This document shows, in pieces, positions 60,999 through 64,000 of a DNA stretch of 64,000 nt (position 1 is the stretch's first letter; every line of letters begins with the position of its first letter). Origin of the DNA: Pseudomonas sp. TH15 (GTDB taxonomy: Bacteria; Pseudomonadota; Gammaproteobacteria; Pseudomonadales; Pseudomonadaceae); contig NZ_JAEKEL010000002.1 in the NCBI RefSeq assembly GCF_016651105.1, positions 310,001 to 374,000 of the forward strand. The letters are read 5' to 3'. The position numbers and the translations under genes were made by a program. The notes under the pieces are model-generated. The model saw only the letters and a program-made list of their open reading frames with translations. It made no database searches and was not told where the DNA came from.

Positions 60999-62327
60999 TC
61001 AGGTCATCTGAATGATGGTCTGCATGATGGTGCTCTGGGTGGAGATGGTCTTGGCGTTCGCCTGGTAGTTGCTCTGCGCCTTAATCAGGTTGACCAGTTC
61101 GTTGGTCAGGTTGACGTTGGACTCTTCCAGGGAGTTGGACTCGATAGAACCCAGAGTCCCGGTTTCCGGAGCATCGTAGCCCGGGATACCCGAAGAGAAC
61201 GTCTCTTTCCAGCTAGTGCCGCCAACCGCTTGCAGGCCTTGTTCGTTAGTGAAGCTTGCCAGTGCAACCTGGCCGATAGCCTTGCTCTGGTTGTTGCTGA
61301 AGTTGGCGAACAGGGTACCGGTGCCGTCGATGGTCAGGTTGGTGATCTGGCCAGTGGCGTAACCGTCCTGAGTCGGGATCGAACGCGCGGTGTCAGCGTT
61401 GTACTGAGTGGTATTGGCCATGGAGATGGTCACACCGGCCGGGTTAGCGGCAGCGCCATTGGCTGTCCAAACGCCATTGGTCACAGTGCCTGGCACCCAG
61501 CTGTTAACCGTCAGGTTGCTGCTGATGATTGGAGCGCCGCCCGCCGGATTAGGCGTGCTGACCTGAGTCAACTTACCAGTGGCGTCAAACGACAGTGTCG
61601 AAGCGACCGGTGCAGTGGTTTTCGGGTCGCTGCCGGTAGCATCCGGGTTGCGGCCGTCTACCAGGGTGTAGACCTTCCAGGTATTGCCACCGGTTTTCAC
61701 CAGGTATTGATCCATGGAGTGCTGGTTGCCCTGACTGTCATAGATCGGGGTGCTGAACGACTTGGTGTAGGTCGCCGTCAGAGTCGGGTCGAACTTGCCG
61801 GCCGGAACGGTATCGTCGATAACCGGAGCCGTCGAGTTCAGGTTGATCGTCGAAGTCACCAACGAAGTGGTCTTCGGCGCCAGGTTCGAAGTGTCAATTT
61901 TCAGATCGGTCAACACACCGTTGATGACTTTGCCATTGGCATCCACACCGTAGCCTTGCAGGCGCGAGGTGTAGTCGGTGTTGGTGATGTAACCATCGCT
62001 GTTGACCTTGAACGTACCGGCACGGGTGTAGGTCGTCGAACCGTTGTTGCTCAGGGTGAAGAAACCCGAACCGTTGATGCCCATGTCCAACACGTTACCG
62101 GTGTTGTTGATGTCACCTTGGGTGAACTGTTGGGACACGTTGGCCAGTTTTACACCGCTGCCGACGACTTGGCTGCCGCTGCCGAGTTTGGTCGCCGAAT
62201 AGACGTCTTCAAACTCTGTACGGGAGGATTTGAAACCGGTGGTCGCGACGTTGGCGATGTTGTTACCGGTTACATCCAGTTGTTTGTTGGCTGCATAGAG
62301 ACCGCTAAGGCCGATATTGAAAGACAT
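60999..62327 (-). CDS. flgE: Flagellar hook protein FlgE
   Basis: Structural protein of the flagellar hook, exported by the flagellar type III system; 442 residues. The rod/hook N-terminal domain (MSFNIGLSGLYAANKQLDVT, NNIANVATTGFKSSR) and the C-terminal coiled segment (NVNLTNELVNLIKAQSNYQA) are typical. The middle is an unusually Thr/Asn-rich variable region. 30 bases after flgD. Confidence 0.96.
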   Translation of the reverse strand: MSFNIGLSGLYAANKQLDVTGNNIANVATTGFKSSRTEFEDVYSATKLGSGSQVVGSGVKLANVSQQFTQGDINNTGNVLDMGINGSGFFTLSNNGSTTYTRAGTFKVNSDGYITNTDYTSRLQGYGVDANGKVINGVLTDLKIDTSNLAPKTTSLVTSTINLNSTAPVIDDTVPAGKFDPTLTATYTKSFSTPIYDSQGNQHSMDQYLVKTGGNTWKVYTLVDGRNPDATGSDPKTTAPVASTLSFDATGKLTQVSTPNPAGGAPIISSNLTVNSWVPGTVTNGVWTANGAAANPAGVTISMANTTQYNADTARSIPTQDGYATGQITNLTIDGTGTLFANFSNNQSKAIGQVALASFTNEQGLQAVGGTSWKETFSSGIPGYDAPETGTLGSIESNSLEESNVNLTNELVNLIKAQSNYQANAKTISTQSTIMQTIIQMT

Positions 62328-62357
62328 ATTCCACTCCTTTGTGCCGGTTAGTCGGCT

Positions 62358-63086
62358 CTATATACCAATGGTTTGAACTTTGGACAGGGCGACCGGGCCC
62401 AGGCCTGCGAGGTTGAGCGTCAGCTCGCCGCCGGTCTGGCTCAGGGTCACGCTGTTGACGGTGGCCGGCAGGTAAACCGCCAGGTCCGTCGCCGTACCGT
62501 TGACAGGCGCGCTGGCCTTGACGGTATAAGTGCCGACTGGAACGGTGGCGCCGCTCGAGTCCTTGCCATCCCAGGTGAAGGCAGCACTGCCTGCCGCCTG
62601 AGTGCCCAGATCGATGGTTCTGACTGTGTTGCCACTGCTGTCGGAAATGGTCACGGTGCCGCTGGCGATGGACGACGTCAGGTTCACTGAACCGTTAACC
62701 GCTTTGGTCGGATCATCAACCTGCAGTGAGTTGGTCTGCACGATCACCGAACGACCGACCAACGACGAAGCCTGCAACGCTTGCGAAGAGCTGAAGTTGC
62801 TGGCAATCGAGCTGACCGTGGTGTTCAGCGTGGTGATGCCTTCCAGACTGCTGAACTGGGCCAACTGGGCGACGAACGCACTGTTGTCCTGCGGGTCCAG
62901 CGGGTTCTGGTTTTTGAGTTGGGTCACCAGCAATTGCAGGAACGCGTCCTTGCCCAGTGTCTGGCCGCCGGTCGCGGCGCCGGCCAAAGAGCCAAGGCTA
63001 TTCGCGGTGGAGCTGTTGGCCGTCACCGAGGAGTTGGCCAGAATATCGTTCATGCTGAGGCTGCTGGTGGTATCGGTAACACTCAT
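62358..63086 (-). CDS. flgD: Flagellar hook assembly protein FlgD
   Basis: Hook-cap scaffold needed for FlgE polymerisation; 242 residues. N-terminal region with LGKDAFLQLLVTQLKNQNPLDP (the FlgD signature) and a C-terminal beta domain with TFDGxDxxG-like AFTWDGKDSSGATVPVGTYT. Begins 15 bases after the flgC stop. Confidence 0.95.
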   Translation of the reverse strand: MSVTDTTSSLSMNDILANSSVTANSSTANSLGSLAGAATGGQTLGKDAFLQLLVTQLKNQNPLDPQDNSAFVAQLAQFSSLEGITTLNTTVSSIASNFSSSQALQASSLVGRSVIVQTNSLQVDDPTKAVNGSVNLTSSIASGTVTISDSSGNTVRTIDLGTQAAGSAAFTWDGKDSSGATVPVGTYTVKASAPVNGTATDLAVYLPATVNSVTLSQTGGELTLNLAGLGPVALSKVQTIGI

Positions 63087-63101
63087 CTGAGTCGCCCCTT
63101 A

Positions 63102-63545
63102 TCACTGACCGAGGGTCAGGACCTTCTGCATCATGGTTTTGGCGGTGTTCATCATTTCCGCGTTGGTCTGGAACGAACGGCTCGCGGAAATCATGTCAGC
63201 CATTTCTTCGACGACGTTGACGTTCGGGTAGTAGACGTAGCCCTTGGCGTCGGCGGCCGGATGGTTCGGCTCGTAGCGCGCTTCAAGATTGCTCTGGTCT
63301 TCAACCACGCCCAGCACTTGCACGCCTTGACCGGCGGCGTCCTGGCTCTGGAACAGCGAATCGCTGCCGCCGTTCTGGCCGCCCTGGAACATGGTGGCGA
63401 ATACCGGGTGACGGGCACGATAGGTCTGGTCGATGCTCGACGAGACGGTTTCGGCGTTGGCGATGTTCGAGGCAACGGTGTTCAGGCGAGTGGTCTGGGC
63501 ACTCATGCCGCTACCGGCAATGTTGAAAACACTGGCAAGAGACAT
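63102..63545 (-). CDS. flgC: Flagellar basal-body rod protein FlgC
   Basis: Proximal-rod protein, 147 residues, with the rod motif GMSAQTTRLNTVASNIANAE at the N-terminus and the C-terminal EEMADMISASRSFQTNAEMM. Three bases separate it from flgB. Confidence 0.97.
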   Translation of the reverse strand: MSLASVFNIAGSGMSAQTTRLNTVASNIANAETVSSSIDQTYRARHPVFATMFQGGQNGGSDSLFQSQDAAGQGVQVLGVVEDQSNLEARYEPNHPAADAKGYVYYPNVNVVEEMADMISASRSFQTNAEMMNTAKTMMQKVLTLGQ

Positions 63546-63548
63546 GAC

Positions 63549-63956
63549 TTACTCTCCACGCAGGGCTGAAACCAGCCCTTTGAATTTGCTGTTGAGCAGG
63601 GTGAAGCTGGCCTGGAAGCCCACCGCGTTTTCCGCGTAGTTGGATTGTTCCAGTTGGGCGTCCACGGTGTTCTGGTCGATCGACGGTTGCATCGGCGTGC
63701 GATACAGCAGCGACTCGTCACCATTGCCCAGGCCTTCGGCTTCGATATGACGGCTGTTCGTCATGTTCAAGGCGAAAGTGCCGTTCTTGGTTTTCTCGTT
63801 CTGTGCGGCAAGCACCTTGGAGAAATCCAGGTCCCGAGCCTTGTAGTTCGGGGTGTCGGCGTTGGCAATGTTGTTGGCCAGGACTTCGGCACGCTGAGCG
63901 CGGAAGCCCAGGGCTTGTTCGTGGATACCGAGCGCTTTATCGAAGCTGATGCTCAT
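63549..63956 (-). CDS. flgB: Flagellar basal-body rod protein FlgB
   Basis: Proximal-rod protein, 135 residues, first gene of the operon. N-terminal ALGFRAQRAEVLANNIANAD and the rod family C-terminus (LLNSKFKGLVSALRGE) are present. The promoter, normally sigma-54/FleQ-dependent, is beyond the 44 bases left in the window. Confidence 0.96.
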   Translation of the reverse strand: MSISFDKALGIHEQALGFRAQRAEVLANNIANADTPNYKARDLDFSKVLAAQNEKTKNGTFALNMTNSRHIEAEGLGNGDESLLYRTPMQPSIDQNTVDAQLEQSNYAENAVGFQASFTLLNSKFKGLVSALRGE

Positions 63957-64000
63957 GTCGGGAAACCTTCGGGTGACCTGATTTTTCGTAACGTGAACAT

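Noticed and set aside
63957..64000. flgB sigma-54 promoter
   Set aside because: Only 44 bases remain and no -24/-12 pair is seen; the promoter is probably beyond the edge.
1..64000. tRNA, rRNA, CRISPR, prophage or insertion sequence
   Set aside because: Scanned by eye; no cloverleaf with CCA end, no regular repeat-spacer array, no integrase or transposase frame was found.

Overview
The window is chromosomal DNA of a Pseudomonas of the P. fluorescens group. The protein families, the high-GC codon use and, above all, the gene order support this: blocks match remembered Pseudomonas aeruginosa PAO1 order (gacS / two-component pair / cysM / rlmD / relA / mazG; alpha-beta hydrolases / thioesterase / acyl-CoA ligase / gpsA / hybrid kinase / fabAB; nrdA / two-component pair / pcpS / phoPQ / dctA). 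Many intergenic gaps hold REP doublets (REPINs) of the types typical of this group. No rRNA, tRNA, CRISPR, prophage or insertion sequence was seen. No database search was run, so all family calls are by recognition.

Layout. 1-9 kb: a truncated chemoreceptor, a MocR-type regulator, an SDR and a zinc-free MDR oxidoreductase, pyrF, a two-component pair and a six-EF-hand protein. 9-16 kb: an AI-2E family transporter, a DUF4892 protein, two overlapping alpha/beta hydrolases, and an acyl-CoA ligase with a thioesterase behind a long palindromic operator. 15-25 kb: gpsA-DUF4389-sixA, then a three-gene operon of TonB receptor, periplasmic binding protein and GacS-like hybrid kinase (position of PA1611), then fabA-fabB. 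25-32 kb: DUF2058, mazG, relA, rlmD, cysM and a YhcG-type nuclease. 32-39 kb: a PirRS-like pair, gacS and a D-lactate-type dehydrogenase. 39-46 kb: small housekeeping and hypothetical genes (arsC, wrbA, tag-like, ttcA, YIP1, sprT). 46-50 kb: a CoA transferase, dctA with a sigma-54 promoter, and an AraC regulator. 50-57 kb: phoPQ, a secreted dienelactone-hydrolase-like protein, pcpS and an RstAB-like pair. 57-64 kb: nrdA with a long regulatory leader, then the hook operon flgBCDE, whose promoter lies beyond the window.

The window is dense in signalling: four classical kinase/regulator pairs plus two hybrid kinases (gacS and the PA1611-like kinase, which in P. aeruginosa act in the same network through RetS). 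Fatty-acid metabolism is the second theme (fabAB, acyl-CoA ligase/thioesterase, CoA transferase, pcpS).

The most interesting non-coding signals are: two 16-bp NrdR-like boxes exactly 31 bp apart next to a perfect DnaA box, followed by a hairpin-rich nrdA leader; four hexamers at a strict 11-bp period between phoP and the dienelactone hydrolase; a 30-bp perfect palindrome before the acyl-CoA ligase; paired 14-bp palindromes before the AraC gene; nearly identical REPINs 21 kb apart; and a REPIN nested inside another that supplies the last codons of a sensor kinase.
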